From Aphrophora alni (lineage: Eukaryota > Arthropoda > Insecta > Hemiptera > Aphrophoridae): a stretch of DNA of 64,000 nucleotides. This document shows, piece after piece, positions 1 through 14,300 of the stretch (within the stretch, counting starts at the first letter, position 1; each line of letters opens with the position of its first letter). Below the pieces are notes generated by a model. That model saw only the letters and a list, made by a program, of their open reading frames with translations, was not told the DNA's origin and searched no databases. The position numbers and the translations under genes are program-made. The stretch covers positions 71,193,712 to 71,257,711 of the forward strand of contig OY740769.1 in assembly GCA_963513935.1 (NCBI GenBank), given 5' to 3'.

Positions 1-1979
1 TCTGTTTTATAATATATTTATAACAACAGCCAAAGCAAAACAACGGTTTCAAAATTATAACTTGTAGAATAATTACATTTATTTGCATAATGTTATATTT
101 CAAGAAAACTGATAAATTTATAAATCACGTCATTTATCCAGTAGTACGTGTCATTAATTAGTAATATCAAATTGGTTACAGTGGGGCCTTTTATAAAACC
201 TAAAAAAATAATAATAATTTACTCACATTTTAATTTTTCGCACATATAATTTAGATTTAATGGAAGTAAAATTATGAAAAAATTAATTTTTAATGTTGTA
301 TCCGAGAAGCAGTTGCACCCCCCTCCCCCCGAATTGGAATAAATAGTTTCCCGCATTTATTCTATACATCATTTCCCCACATTTATTGTTCAGAATCTGC
401 GATCGAGATTGGAAACCTGTTTAAACAATGTGCATATATTTACCACATTCAACCTTTCTAGATTAGAAGTTGAGATAATTGAATTTTTTAAGCGTGTTGC
501 AATTTTGAACACGCAATTTCAATTGTGAATATTATTTAACATTTTGTTTAATATAAAGTTGAGCACACATTTTTGAATCAGCGCATAGTGAAATTATCAT
601 TTCTAGTAACATTAAAGCAAAAATTTTCGATCATATGGAAAACATACAAACCAAAACAGATATGCCTTGTCTATTACAAATTTTATTATTTTAGCATAAA
701 CTTTTTTTCAGAGATAAATTTTTCCAAAATACCTGCACATTCTGTGCAAACATTCTTCAATTATAATTTATTTTTATAAGGTAATTAAATATAGAACGTG
801 GTCTACTTTTTAAATTTTCGATTTCTTCATTAGAGTTTGTAAATATATATATTTTTTAAACTCAAATTTTCTTCATTACGGTTTGTACATATATTTTTTA
901 AATCTCAAATTTATCCAATGTTTTACCTTTAGCTAATGAACAACAAATATACACATTATTTTTTGTCTTCCTTTTTATTTGATAAATGTTAACGGCAACA
1001 GGATGAATGAAGCGAATCTATTTCTTGTCAATTATAGATATCTCTTCTTCCAAAGGTTTGCCTTGTTTATGGAACTTGTAAAGAAGGAAATTATTAACAT
1101 AATAAGCCAGAGTTTAATCATAAGTTCAGATAGTTCTGTGTCTGCTCTTTTCCACAATTATGGAGGTTTTTATTTTAACCGGCGATAGTCATAGCCTTTC
1201 TAAAAACATAAGACTACCCACAGTTACATTACCCTAAACCAAGCTATACACACACATTTTTATAAAGTGTAAGACATTAAAGCAAAATATAAGATGTTTG
1301 GTTTCCAGTTTGACAATCTTAGATCATTTTCGATTTCAAATAAAAAAATACACCAATTCTGAAAAAAAAAATTCTGTTTTTTAGTATATTGGCTAGTTTT
1401 TTTTACAAATAATGATCAAACAATTATACCAGAATTAATTGTACTATTATTAAAGTAAGTTGTAAACCATACTTTCTCCTATACAGGAGACAGTAAAATG
1501 TGTGTGTACAGGACGTTTTGTCTCTTGTGGCGCATAGACCTGATAACAAATTATACAAACACCCGTTCAAGGTGAACTAGATATCCCAACTCATTTCTAC
1601 TAGGCTTAATGCTAGTCATTGTGATAACACTATGTTAATTATGTTATTTAAATACTTAAATTTCGTGTAAAATAGTTAACCGAAATTCGCACATATTCAT
1701 GAATTTTATTACTCTTTTTACAAAAAAATCTTTATCTACAAATCCATAATTATTTATCTGTAGCAAAATATGTAATTGTTAGAAAATATGTAATGAAATG
1801 GGATTGTAATATAATTTCATACCAAAGGAAATTTGTATCCTTTGGTTCAATCAAGAGTGTCTAATTTCTCGTGAATTACAGATACTTAGCCTTTCCCACT
1901 ATACTGGTTACTCTGTATTCTCTATTCCAAAACAAAACAATCGACATTATACCAATTATTATTCAATCTAAAATTTATC

Positions 1980-2178
1980 GGAAAAACTTGAGCTCGATAA
2001 CAACTTGAGCTTGTTAAAAAGTGTGATAAAAGTTCGAGCTTGTTTAAGCTCAAGGTTAATTAAAGCTTGAGCTCATTAAAAAGCTCGACCTTGGTAAAAA
2101 TCTATTAAAACTCAAGCTCAGCTCGATTTACCGGAGACTCGGTTCGAATTAAAAAATCCAGACTCGCACACCCCTAAT
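1980..2178. repeat. Degenerate AGCTCGAGCTTG-type array next to a hAT-like terminus
   Basis: Imperfect copies of a 10-20 bp self-complementary word (ttgagctcg, gttcgagcttg, aagcttgagctc, ctcaagctcagctcg) run over about 150 bp. They are followed by ggttcgaattaaaaaatcc and the terminal-looking gcacacccctaat. On the minus strand this reads TAGGGGTGTGCGAG, which resembles terminal inverted repeats of nonautonomous hAT elements. No partner terminus was found. Confidence 0.45.
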
Positions 2179-2435
2179 GGGATAGCCTATTCTACTAAAA
2201 CGTCTTGAAAATAATAATTCAATAATTGTCTAATTAATTACAGATGTAATAATAAACCATTAATATAAAATAATAGGCTGGTTATGTAACGGAGTAAATG
2301 CATGAGGTTAATGTAATGCAAAATATCACCATTTTATTTTTATTTTTTAAATTAGTGATATTTTTATGGTAGGTATATTTTCATAAATCGTATTTCAGAC
2401 ATATTGGTTGGTAAATATCATGCTTACAGCAAAAG

Positions 2436-2440
<5 letters not shown>

Positions 2441-2506
<66 letters not shown>
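2441..2506. repeat. (TA)n microsatellite
   Basis: Uninterrupted TA dinucleotides, 66 bp. Confidence 0.97.
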
Positions 2507-2509
<3 letters not shown>

Positions 2510-2962
2510 CAACAAACCTTATAATTCATAATTCACCTATATAATTCATTTCCTTATATAAAAAAACTGAATATTGTACATTATAATATTTTGTGACAAT
2601 TCTTCTAAAGGATGCTTTAATTTTTAATTAGTAAACTCGGGTTGAACAATATGTTTGAATAATCTTTATTAAAGTAATGAATGTACGAGAATTATAAATC
2701 ATAAACAAGTAGATCAAAACAAGACAACAGAACAAAAACGTAAGTACATTGCATATTTTTGGAATGGTGAGTAGCTACTGGGTGGATGAGATGTGCATGC
2801 ACATAGCCATAATGGCTTACAATCACTTGCGTTGAAGTGAGGTATGCCAAACTTCAAGATATTGTTGACTATGAGTAGATTAAAAACTTCATGAAGAAGA
2901 ATTTCAGTAACTGTGATGCTACTAAACAATAGTTCACTTTATACCTGTCATTGAATACATAC

Positions 2963-3147
2963 TTGCCACAGTAGAAAATCACTAAGACGTTGCTCTCCTG
3001 ATGTGCGTATTAGTAATTCTGGTAGCGGAGACTCATGTGTATATAAGCAATTAGAAAACATCTCTCCATTAATGTCTTCTTGATCTAATTCTCCTTTTTT
3101 GTAGCCTTCTAATATTTTGCTCATTGCATTGGTGATTTCATTTCGAG
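2963..3147 (-). CDS. DHDDS: DHDDS exon 4
   Basis: The acceptor is TTTCAG|CTCGAAATG. The exon runs from [20 protein letters not shown] to the signature [15 protein letters not shown]. The donor is CAA|GTATGT. It is 185 nt and ends in phase 0. Confidence 0.95.
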
Positions 3148-6100
3148 CTGAAAGACATAAATCATTTGTTATTACATTCTTAAAAAAAATAAACGATCAT
3201 ATTTTATTATAAAAATAATATTTCAGAGTCTCTTTTAACACTGGCTACTGGAAAACCCACTTTTTCCTGTATATTTTCCTGGCAGTTTTTCATAACTTTT
3301 CCAACTAATTTTAGAGTGTATAGCGAATTGGGGAAAGTAGAAAACAATATTTGATGTAAGCTATATGGATTAAAAATATCATAACTGTTGTTGAAATAAA
3401 ATGTCAATAAAACTAAGAAAAACATTTGATATAAATGCTGAAAATAATGAACTCTGTTTTAATGTGTTTAGTTACATTGTAATTTAATAACGTGTGTGAA
3501 AGACACGTTAAAGTTGTAAGTTAAAGACACATTGTAAGTGTGAAAGAGAGTGGGTGTGAGTGTAAGAGAGGTGTTTAGCAAACTCATTGGGTTCATGAAT
3601 AGTTTGGTACTCCATTGTCCTCTCACTGAACGCAACGCCTCCATCTGTTAACCCTCCAATTCCTAATTTATAGGGAAGTTGGAATATAAAAGTAATGTAA
3701 CTATAAAGTTGAATTTTTTTCTTCTTATTTTTATATTTGCAACTGAGTGGGAAACCGAAAAATTAGCAAAATCGGACTTGATTCATTCCTATAATTTTTT
3801 TTTAATATATCCAATATGGTTCATAGAAACTTTAACCCTTAAACCGGTACGGCGACCTACAGTAGGTCGCCCACGTGCTCCCAAGTGATTTCACTAACTC
3901 TTAATCACGTATTTTGCCATTCAACGTTACGCCCACTTAAAATTGTCCCATCGCAATAAATAAAATACCGTTGGAAAGCTAATGTTCCGTAGATGCATAT
4001 CATGCAAAAAAGATACCACAAACGTTATAAATAATATTCCAAAAATTGGCGAAGTTCACGTATTTTTGTAGCGTAAAATCGTAAATTTCAACTCTGCGCC
4101 TTTTCGTATAACACGGCTCCATTTTTCCTGATATGATTACAACTCTATTTTTCTGTCATTTAAGTCAACTAAAACACTGTTATATAGATCACATGTTTCT
4201 CTTTCTAACCGTAGATTACAAATTATTCTGCATCTAACAGATCCAGAGATATTCCTACTTGAACATAGAACAAACCTGACGACACGAAATTCATTTGGTA
4301 TTCGATGCGCTTTACGAAAGGACGAAATTCATTTCTCTGTTTTTTAAAATTATTTTTCTTTACAGTATGTTGTAGGGGAAATGCACCTAGTGCATCTATT
4401 ACGCATGTTGTGGCAGAAATAGAAAACAATATAAACATTTAACACTAATGATTGTATAAGGATTACAGAGTACTATTAAATTGATAATTAATTTCCATAT
4501 CGACTAATGTTCAGTCAGGCTTTAGATATTATTAGAGCTGTGGCATTCAAAACATCCATAATAATTGAATCTATACTACACAGGAATGACAATCATACGT
4601 GTAATTCACATATCAACATAGCAAATATTTTTAGTAAGAATATAGCAATAGATTTAAATCTGAATATAGCACGAGTAGATACAGATTACTTAATAAATCA
4701 CATTATATAAGGAATGACTTGCATATGAACAATGAAGAGAAGGATATCTTGTGTAATGCCTTAACTCAATGCTGTTATCAAGACCGATGAAATGGTACTC
4801 ATAAATGATTTGCATCCCAGTGCAGCTAAAGCTGCATCCTGCTCGTGGTGGTCCTACACTGGACTGCTGATCCTAAACGATCCCATCTAGACAGAATCCA
4901 TCGGTTCTAACGGAGAAAACCCTGATTAAAGAAAACACCCAAAGGAATTCACTCTTGTGAGTACAGGATTAGCAGATCTTGGGGTGCCTTAGCTGAGCTC
5001 TGACCTTTCTTCAATTTGTCTTGAGTCAGGTTCCTCCTCTTTAATCTTTTCTGTCTAGTCTCTCTTGACTACTTCTTGTTTTTTTCGACCACGATGCTAT
5101 TAGAGTATTCGAGGGCTAGGGTGTCTTCACTTTTCTTTCTCTTATTTCTTGCCCAGAAATTATGTATAAAGTAATGTATATAAATATGTGTGATCAAAAT
5201 ACAGTAATACCTCAAATGGGCATTTTTTTTCTTTCCATTTAGTGGCTCATCTTACGACACTCACACCCGGGAAGAACCCATTATGAGTGCTATAATTTGA
5301 TTCTCATACTACAGTATATAGTTGCACCTTCTTGCAAATCAACTTTCAAAACAAATAATTATAATTTTAACTTTAACAATAATACAAATAAAATAAAATA
5401 CACTTCCCCAGAGGGGTGAAAAAAATTACATTCACCCGAAGGTGAATGTAAAATTCACCTCAAATGGGCAATCCTAAAAAGGCAAATCCCATCGTCAGTT
5501 CCGATTGAGTGAAAGCCTCAGTGGCTTGTGCTGGCTGCACGGATTTTGGGGGCGGCCAAAATGTTTCTACCTTTCACATGTTTCAGGTAGAAAGGTGGAT
5601 CACTTGGCCCTACTAAATACTACAAGTGATGCAAATAAAGGAGAGGAAAATCATTTTAAGAAGAACTCGGTACTGGCAAGAACACCACCAGGGGAAAAGA
5701 AACCAGTTAAGGACTTGACGGGAGAAATGGTAGATGAAAGCACAGCCGACAAGACGGATGACAGTGGCCATTCATGCCTCAGGGGAAGAGATGATGTGGA
5801 GAACCTACAAGAGATAATAATCACGACAGATACGGAATTTGAGAGGTTAAAGGGCAGATTGAAGATTTAGACAGAAACGAAGAGAGACAATTATAGGCTA
5901 TCAAAGACACGCTTAAACTAATGTGTGAAGCTGCTGGAAAACAGAAAAATGTTAATAAGTCCATTAAAACGGGTCTTGTGAGAATACAAGATCGGTTGGA
6001 GGTTCAGAGTCTGGTTGAGAGGGCATCTATTACAGTAGATAGCAGTCCTATAACGAAATGGGGCCTACCACCCCAGAGTATCTACGACAAGCTCAGAGAT

Positions 6101-9100
6101 GGAGAATACTCCTAGTAGTGTCAGGATGGGGAAGGTTGCTGGGAAAACAAACGGAATTTTTTTTTCAAACAAGCACCTCCAACTCCTGCTGAACAGAAAT
6201 GTAACGAAAGGCAGCCCAAGAGAAACAGAGCCAAAGCCAAGACGGAAGACACTGATAATCAAACCAGCGTCGGGAAAGAGCTATGCAGAAGAATAGCTGT
6301 CGCAATCAGGTAGCATTACAGAATGCAATCAAATCAGTTGTAAGTGAAGGCGGAGATGTTCGATGCTTAGTTCCTAGAACGAAGCTGGAGTTTTTGGACG
6401 TTGATGTTTGCACAACAGAAGATGAAGTAAAGGAGACTATAAAACAATACACTGGAGAGGAGGGGGAATTGAAGGTTACTATTTTCGGACCTAACAAGAG
6501 ACAGCAGCGCATGGCTTTAGTCGAGCTAGAAGAGTCAGCGGGCAAAAAGCTTTTGGATAAAGACAGAATCAAAATCGGCTGGGTGGCTGCTAGAATCAGA
6601 TGTCGGTTGGAAGTACTGCTCTGTTTTAGACGTCTGCAATATGGGCAAAGAAAAAGGTAGTGTACAGGCCCATATAGAAGCGAACTGTGTTGGAAATGCA
6701 ACAATAGGGAACATTTGGCAGCATAATGTAATGTGGAACCTCGGTGTATCCTCTGCACAGCACGGGGATTATCTGGAGCATCACTGATCCATATTTCAGG
6801 AACAGGTGCATGCAAGGTTTTTCGGGAAGCGTTAGCAACCAAAAGAAGCAAACAAGGCAAAGAATGAAGGTATTACAAGGAAACTTGAATAGGTGCAGGG
6901 CTGCCGATAGTTTAATGGAGCAGCTGGTGACAGAGACCGATACTCATATTGCTAGCATTAGCGAGCAATATCGTAATACAGATAAGCAGAATTGGTATGA
7001 GGATCTTTCGGGTACGGCGGGATTGTTAATTCGGAAAAGGTTCCAGTGAGCGAGAGCGGTAATGGATATGCATGGATAAAAAACAAAGACTTGACTTTTG
7101 TCAGCTGCTATCTTTCTCCGAATGAAGGCATCCGGATGTATCAGAAGTTAAATGCAATAGAGGATAGGATAATGGAATTCCGCAATAGACTGGTGATGGC
7201 TGGGGATTTCAATGTCAGAGCTGGGGAGTGGGGAATACAGCACACTGACAGTAGGAGTAAACTCTTATTAGAAATGCCAGCTAGGCTGGGACTTGTTGTC
7301 CTCAATGAAGGGAACACGCCTACCTACTGTTGGCCAGGTATTTCTATTCCAGACGTAGCGTTAGTGTCGGAAGGGTTGGACCACAGAGCTGGGAACTGGC
7401 AAGAACTATGCAACTATACAGAGAGTGACCACAATTATATTGCTTTCTCCATTGAGGAAAACGAGGCAAATCGTCCCCATAGGAAGAAACCTATCCGAGT
7501 GCTGAGGCCGCAGAGAAAGTAGTTAAAGGTATGTCACGGATCATCCACAAGGCCTACGAGATGGCCATGCCGCCCCGCAAAAGAACACACATAAGTAGAC
7601 AGCAGGCATATTGGTGGACTAATGGTATAGCGGAGAGGAGACGGAAGTGCCTTAAGCTTAGAAGGGAGGTACAGCGAACTCGGGACAGATTGGAGGCGAT
7701 GTCGTTTGAGACAGAGTACAGAGGAGCTAAAAAAGACCTAATAAAGGCCATCCGACAAAGCAAAGAACGATGTTGGAGAACACTTTGCGATGACTTAAAT
7801 GAAGACCCGGGGGGATTTGGATACAAACTGATGAGACGCAAGCTTGGTGGAACAAGTACCAATAAAACCATGAGTGCAAATGTAGTTAGAAAGAATGGTG
7901 AACGCTCTGTTTCCTAATCTACCACTTCTGAGCATCTAAAGAAAAAGCCAATAAATAAGGAGATCCATCTTATTACGGAGTTGGAACTCAGGAAGGCCAT
8001 GGGATCGCTTAAGAGCAGAAAAGCACCAGGACCAGACGGAGTACCAGTGGAGGGAATAAAAATAATAGTAGAAGTACAGCCCCAACTCCCTCTCAATAGG
8101 TATAATACATGTTAAAAAGCTGGTATATTTGCTTTGGCTTGGAAAGTGGCACGACTAGTATTAATAAGTAAAAGAAAAAGCTCCTCTGATGCCCTATCAT
8201 TGTACAGACCTTTATGTATGCTGAGTACGGCTGGAAAGGTTATGGTAAAATTGATGAAGCCACGATTGCAGCAGGCAATACGAATGGCAAGCGGTCTCAC
8301 TGAAAATCAACATGGTTTCCAAGGACACTCCACACTAAGTGTCATACAGCAAGTGGTAGATGCTGCCCAAGTGGCAAATAGGGTATGTCCCATTGTACTC
8401 TTAATAACGCTTGATGTTAAAAATGCCTTTAACTCAGTAAGGTAACACATAATGGAGGTGTTAGAACAAACTTTTTCAGTGCCAGAGTACCTCCTTACTA
8501 CTATGAGTCATCTTAATAATCGACGGCTTGTGTGAGACCAAGGAAGGTTATTTTGTTAAGAATATAACAGTGGGTGCAGCTCAGGGGGTCAATATTGAAA
8601 CCGGATTTATGGAATGTGTCGTATGTCAGTATGCTTAGGTTGGAAATGCCGAGCGACGTTTATACGGTCAGCTATGCGGATGATGTGGCGGTAGTGATAA
8701 TGGCAAGAGACATGGAGCTACCCCAGCTAAGACTAAATCAAGTTATGCGTCGGGTTACTGAATTGATGGAAAGGCATGGAATGCAAATTGCACTACCGAA
8801 AACGGAGATTATACTGTTGACAAGGAAGCGACTGCCAACCCTATTCTCCATGATGGCGGGATCGGAAAAAGTCAATATGAAACGATCAGCAAAATACCTC
8901 AGGGTCACTCTCGACAACAAACTAAGTTTCTAAGAACATATCAGACTCATAGCAAACACAGGCGGACGAAGAGAAAGCAAGCAACAATGATGTCCCCGTT
9001 GCAGTCTATCTTACTATACAGGGCTGAAATCTGGGCAGATGCTTTAAAGGTGCGGAAGTACTGCACTCGGCTGGTTTCTGTGCAGAGAACAGGAGCAATG

Positions 9101-11260
9101 AGAATCGCGAGCTCTTATAGAGTTCAACCTATTACAGCTAATAAGAGTTTTCCTTGATGAATTTCATGCCTAATTATTTATCTGTCTTTATATCAATATT
9201 CATGTACAAGAAAATTTAAAATATCTAAAATTCACTACATGCAATACAATTCATATGAAACAGACCATTTCCAGTAGGGTTTGTGTGAATATAGCAACTG
9301 AGGATTATCAATTAGTCATTGAAACGTCGTATTTTATTTGTGGTGCACAAATAAAGTGATTTTTGTTAAAAAAATAATTTCCATTCACTCGGTTAGGTAA
9401 TAAATGGAAAAGCTTATCAGGGACACTTATCAACTGCATGGTATCAGGGACAGTGGTGTTGGTGGTGGCAAGCATTATCCCCATAGATCTTTTAACGGCA
9501 GAGCAAAAGAATATCTTTAAGCTAAGTAAAGTGATGTGGAGAGAGAAAGTGGCTAAAAGTTCAAGAGCGGTTGAGTGGCAGAGCCGTTGGGAGAATGAGA
9601 ACAGAGGGCGCTGGACTGCTAGGTTGATTAGCAATATAAGAGAGTGGATAGATCGAGGGGGTCACGAAGAGGTGAATTTTTATATTACTCAATTTTTAAC
9701 AGGCTATGCTTCAAAGCATACCTTCATAAGATGGGGAAAGCCATCTCCACAGACTGCCGGGTATGCAGAGACAAAAGAGATGATGTTGGATACACATTTT
9801 TTGAATGTGAACGCTTCTGAGTGCAACGGGAAGACCTTAGCTAGGTCATTGAAGAAATTTCACCAGAAAGGGTAATAGACAAGATGTTAGCATAAGAAAA
9901 TTAATGGAATGCTATATCGAAATATATAGACAGTTTTACGTTGTAAAAGGAAAGAAGGCTGGTTAGAACCTTAGATCTGTTGAAGCAATAAGGAGGTTAT
10001 AGAATAGACACCACCCTGGTGTAATGCGAAAACAGTTCTGGGGGTGGAGTGCTGCCAGGATGAGAGGGAGGTTTTAGTCGGTAGTCCGACATTATGTCTC
10101 TCAAGAACTAGTGTGTAAAAGCATTTCACCAAACCTCTATATAAAAAAAAATAACTTAACTAGAATTTTGAAGATATTTTGTGTGGACAAATAGTCGTGC
10201 CTTCTTCATCACAGTTGATAAGACTTCTTGTGTGGAGAGTGAATATACTTTAGATAATGACTTGAACTTCTTCAATAATGATATTTGGGTTAATTGACAA
10301 TTGATGACTTGAGGCTGGTGACAGGATGATCTTTTAACTTTCCTAGTCCTCACTAAATGTGCAATTCACATCAAGGAAACATAAGACAATAATTGAGGCA
10401 GTAAAAGAAAGCGAACATTGGGGCATCTTTCCAACAAGAGCTTCTCCCAAGTGGCAGTCAGTACACAGAATTTTAAACATGTAACAATAAAAACGGTTCA
10501 GTAATTTAAGCAATAGCATTTCTTTCAATGATGGTAAATATTTTGTTTAGTTTAAAGACTAGATTAGAGCAAAAATGAGAGATCACATTTGATAATTTTT
10601 GAGGGACTTGGAAGTCTTTTAAAATTATCCAACAGAATACTCAATTTGACACCAACAAGAACATTGAATTAAATATATAAATGGAGTCCATTTAATATCC
10701 ATTTATAATATATAACAACAACCATGTACCAGAACGTGGTTGTAAATAAACATATTGATTGTTTTAATTTAGAGAGATCATAAAGGTGGAGGTAGGAACT
10801 AGCTATTTTTGCACATAAAGGGTGTGAATTTCATTAAAAGTATTCAACATTATTTTATGATAGAAATAGAAACTGTGATTCTTTCGCCTGTGTGTGCAGG
10901 ATGTCTCCAGAATGATTTTTTTCTTTATGATTATACCATTTTTTATAATATTTTTGTAACAAGTTTCAGTATAAGATGTGCTTTAATAATACAAATTTTA
11001 AACAGTTATCATTATAGTAACAATAGTAACTGTTTCGATACATAATTACAATACCATAACCTCAAACCAAATTGTTGCATTTATTCATCATTGGTTAAAA
11101 GGTTTTATAAAATGAATTTAAAACATGCTCTCTAATAACTTCAATATCCAAGAAGAATATTTTCATTTTTTAAGAATTTTTTGTCTCATCAAGTTGTTTT
11201 AAAGTATGATTCCAGTTTAAAATATAAATACATCTTTTATTATTGTGGTTTGTGGTTTGT

Positions 11261-11353
<93 letters not shown>

Positions 11354-14300
11354 CTTAAAACAAATTGACTTTACTTATATATAAACTTGTTTTTATAGTT
11401 AGTTGTCTACCTTGAAATCTATGTGAGAAAATAAAAACAATTTGACTTATTCATGACATAAGCTAGAAAAAATAGCATACCGTTTAAAAAATTAAAATTG
11501 TACAAAAAACCTTACTTCAATATACAAAATCTATTATATTATATGGGCTGACTTACATGTATATGCGAAAGCGATATTAAGAAAAAGTCTTTTGTTGTCT
11601 TTTGTCATTAATTCAGCTATTGACACTGTTGAAATAATATCCCTGGGAATTAATGATCGATCACCAATCAATCTAATCCGTACTCCATGTTCCATTAATT
11701 TATCTCTATAAAAAAGTAAAATTTTAGTTTTAAATAATAAATAATTACCTATACTCAATATAATATTGATAAATTTACTCATAATTTGTAAAGAGGTAAG
11801 TAATAACTACACCAAAATAATTAAGCTAAGTTATCTAATATTAAGTGTATTTGTATTTTTTAAAATATATAAAATAAAGTAAGAAATTTAATCATATTAC
11901 TTGTCTGAAACATGATATAAATATACTGCTTTACAAAAAGATCAATTAGGCCTACAGCATTTTGGCCTAAAACTGTACAAAATAAAATCTTTTAAAATAA
12001 GACTGAAATACAACTGGCATAGAAACAGAACACAATTTTATGTTTTTTAAGGGAATTTAGATCTTTAAACTGGGATACAGTTTTTAACAAGAATAATACA
12101 TCGGAAGCTAATGATGAATTTATTTCCATTTTTAATAATTGTTTGGTTAGTAGTAGAGAACTATGCAAGGTGGGAAATAAAAATAATTAAATTAAAAGAT
12201 TGGATTACAGATGAATTAGTATGTAATTTGATCATAAGAATAGACTATATATTTATTATGAGGATTACAAAACATAAAAGTAACATTATTCTTAAAAAAT
12301 ATTATGTTAGTTTTAGAAATAGGTTAAATCAAGAAATTAGAAATGTCAAAGCGAGCTATTACATGAATGAGTTTAACTTAAAAAGGGTAATATTAAGGAG
12401 CAATGGAAATTGGTAAAATACTTAACAGGCGAGATTCATTCTTATAAAAACAGCATTAGGCAAATTGTTTATGAAAACAGCGTATATATGTCATCTATTG
12501 ATATTGTGAATTCTCTCAATGATCATTTTTCATCTGTTGTTAAAGTTGACATATATATATATGGAAATTCTATAAACAGATATAATGAGGTTTTTGGCAC
12601 AGATTCTGAGACGGTATCTATGTTTGTACTCCTGTTTTATCAGATGAGGCTGTAAAGATAATGAAGTCTCTTAAAGTGAAAAAAGCACCTGGTTTTGATG
12701 GTATAAGTATGAACCTTGTTAAGTTTGTAGCAGAGGAAATTGCAGCAATACTCACTTAGATTTGCAATATTAGCTCTGATACTGGTGTTTTCCCTATTAA
12801 ATTGAAATATGCTGTTGTTATTCAAATTTTTAAGAATAGTAATAGAGGGGACCCAAACAACTATAGACCTATCTCGCTACTATCCATATTCACAAAAATA
12901 TTGAAAAATTTATGTATTCTTGATAGCTTAACTTTCTTAACTTTTCTAAAACTCTGAGTGGGAATCAATTTGGTTACAGGGTGGGTAGGAGCACTGAAGG
13001 TGTTTACTAAATTTTCTTTCTGACATTTATGAAAATATGAATAGGGGAAGGAGGGTTGGAGGTATGTTTTTGGATCTCAGGAAGGCATTTGACACTGTGG
13101 ATCAATCCATTCTGCTCGCCAAATTACGTGGCGAATTATATGAATTATATAGAATTATATGGAATAATAGGAGTGGTTTAAGAGTTATTTGCTGGATCAA
13201 ATGCAATGCATTAAAATTGATGACAGTTGTAGTAGTAGTAATATTTCAACAGGGATCTGTTTTAGGTGCTTTGTTTTTTATATGTTAATGACATGCAATG
13301 CTTGCTTTAGGGTAAAGTTACCTCATATGCAACAACACAGCTTTGTCTTATTGTGGTAAGTCTTATGATGAAATTAGAATCTCAATGGAACATAATTAAA
13401 ATCATTGCAATAATTGTGGTTGTCAAAAAACAACATGTTCTTAAATGTATCCAAGGCCAGCTATATACTTTTTTATTTATATACCTTTAATAAATCTGTG
13501 AAGTATCATAACACGGGATGAGGTTTTATAAATGAATGTGTGTGTGACTGTAAAATTATTAAGTATGTAGAATCCATAAAGTACTTAGGTTTGTTTATAG
13601 ATCAGAGGTTGAACTGGAAAATGCATGTTGTTAAATTGAAACAAGTAGTTTCTATCTATTAAGGAATGTGTGTCCTTTATGGATGACTACAAAAATTTAC
13701 CATGCCTTAGTAGAATCCAGGATTCAGTACGGTATTGAATGTTAGGGTGGAATTTACTTTCAAAATATAAGGCCAATAGTGATACAACAGAAACACCTCA
13801 TAAGATGTATATTAAATGTGCCTAGATATGCGCATTCTTTACCAGTGTTTAGGCAGTTAGGACTTTTCCTTTAAGACATCTATATATTTTTAAACTATTA
13901 AAATTAATTTATCTTAGAAGTGGGCAGAATCTATCTGATAAGAATATATACCGACAAAGACTGCGGTCTAAATATAATAGAGACTTGACTCGACCTTTTA
14001 AAGAAGCTTATGTGAAATTCTATTTGCATTCGGCACCTAATATATTTAATAGGATTCCTACATTTTAAAAAGACATGAAATGTAAAACAAAATTTTTAAT
14101 GCAACTGAAAACATGGTTATTTTCTCTGGATGATGTGGAATGTTTTTTTGTTTTTTTTTTTTCAAAAATTCTTGTTTGATGTCGGTAAATCTTTGTCATT
14201 CTCTGAATTGTGATGATGGTGATGGCTTTCGGTTAGGAGGAAATTTTGCTGTATCAATTTTGCTACTCTGTCAAATAATTCGGGAAAATCTATGAATTTT

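Larger units (their letters stand above)
1..2962. other. DHDDS intron 4 (part)
   Basis: AT-rich noncoding DNA. It holds a hAT-like end with a degenerate array (1980-2178) and a TA microsatellite (2441-2506). I looked for the missing C-terminal DHDDS exon here and did not find it. Confidence 0.7.
5480..10150 (+). mobile_element. Decayed R1-clade-like non-LTR retrotransposon
   Basis: Protein remains run in the order ORF1 (zinc knuckles), endonuclease, reverse transcriptase and C-terminal domain, all on the plus strand and all broken by frameshifts and stops. The endonuclease start ([20 protein letters not shown]) and the C-terminal segment ([19 protein letters not shown]) are typical of R1-type arthropod LINEs. 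The 3' end has the hairpin-like tagtcggtagtccgac at about 10075-10090 and stops near an A-rich tract at 10141-10150. It sits antisense in DHDDS intron 3. Boundaries are approximate. Confidence 0.85.
3148..11556. other. DHDDS intron 3
   Basis: An 8.4-kb intron. It holds a piggyBac-type repeat end (3836-4068), a short palindrome (5426-5451), a decayed R1-like LINE in the orientation opposite to DHDDS (about 5480-10150) and a GT/GA microsatellite (11262-11349). I see nothing recognisable in 10150-11260. Confidence 0.8.

Noticed and set aside
2714..2929. Minus-strand open frame just past DHDDS exon 4, considered as the last DHDDS exon
   Set aside because: The translation has none of the C-terminal DHDDS pattern and lacks a convincing acceptor; the true exon is probably outside the window.
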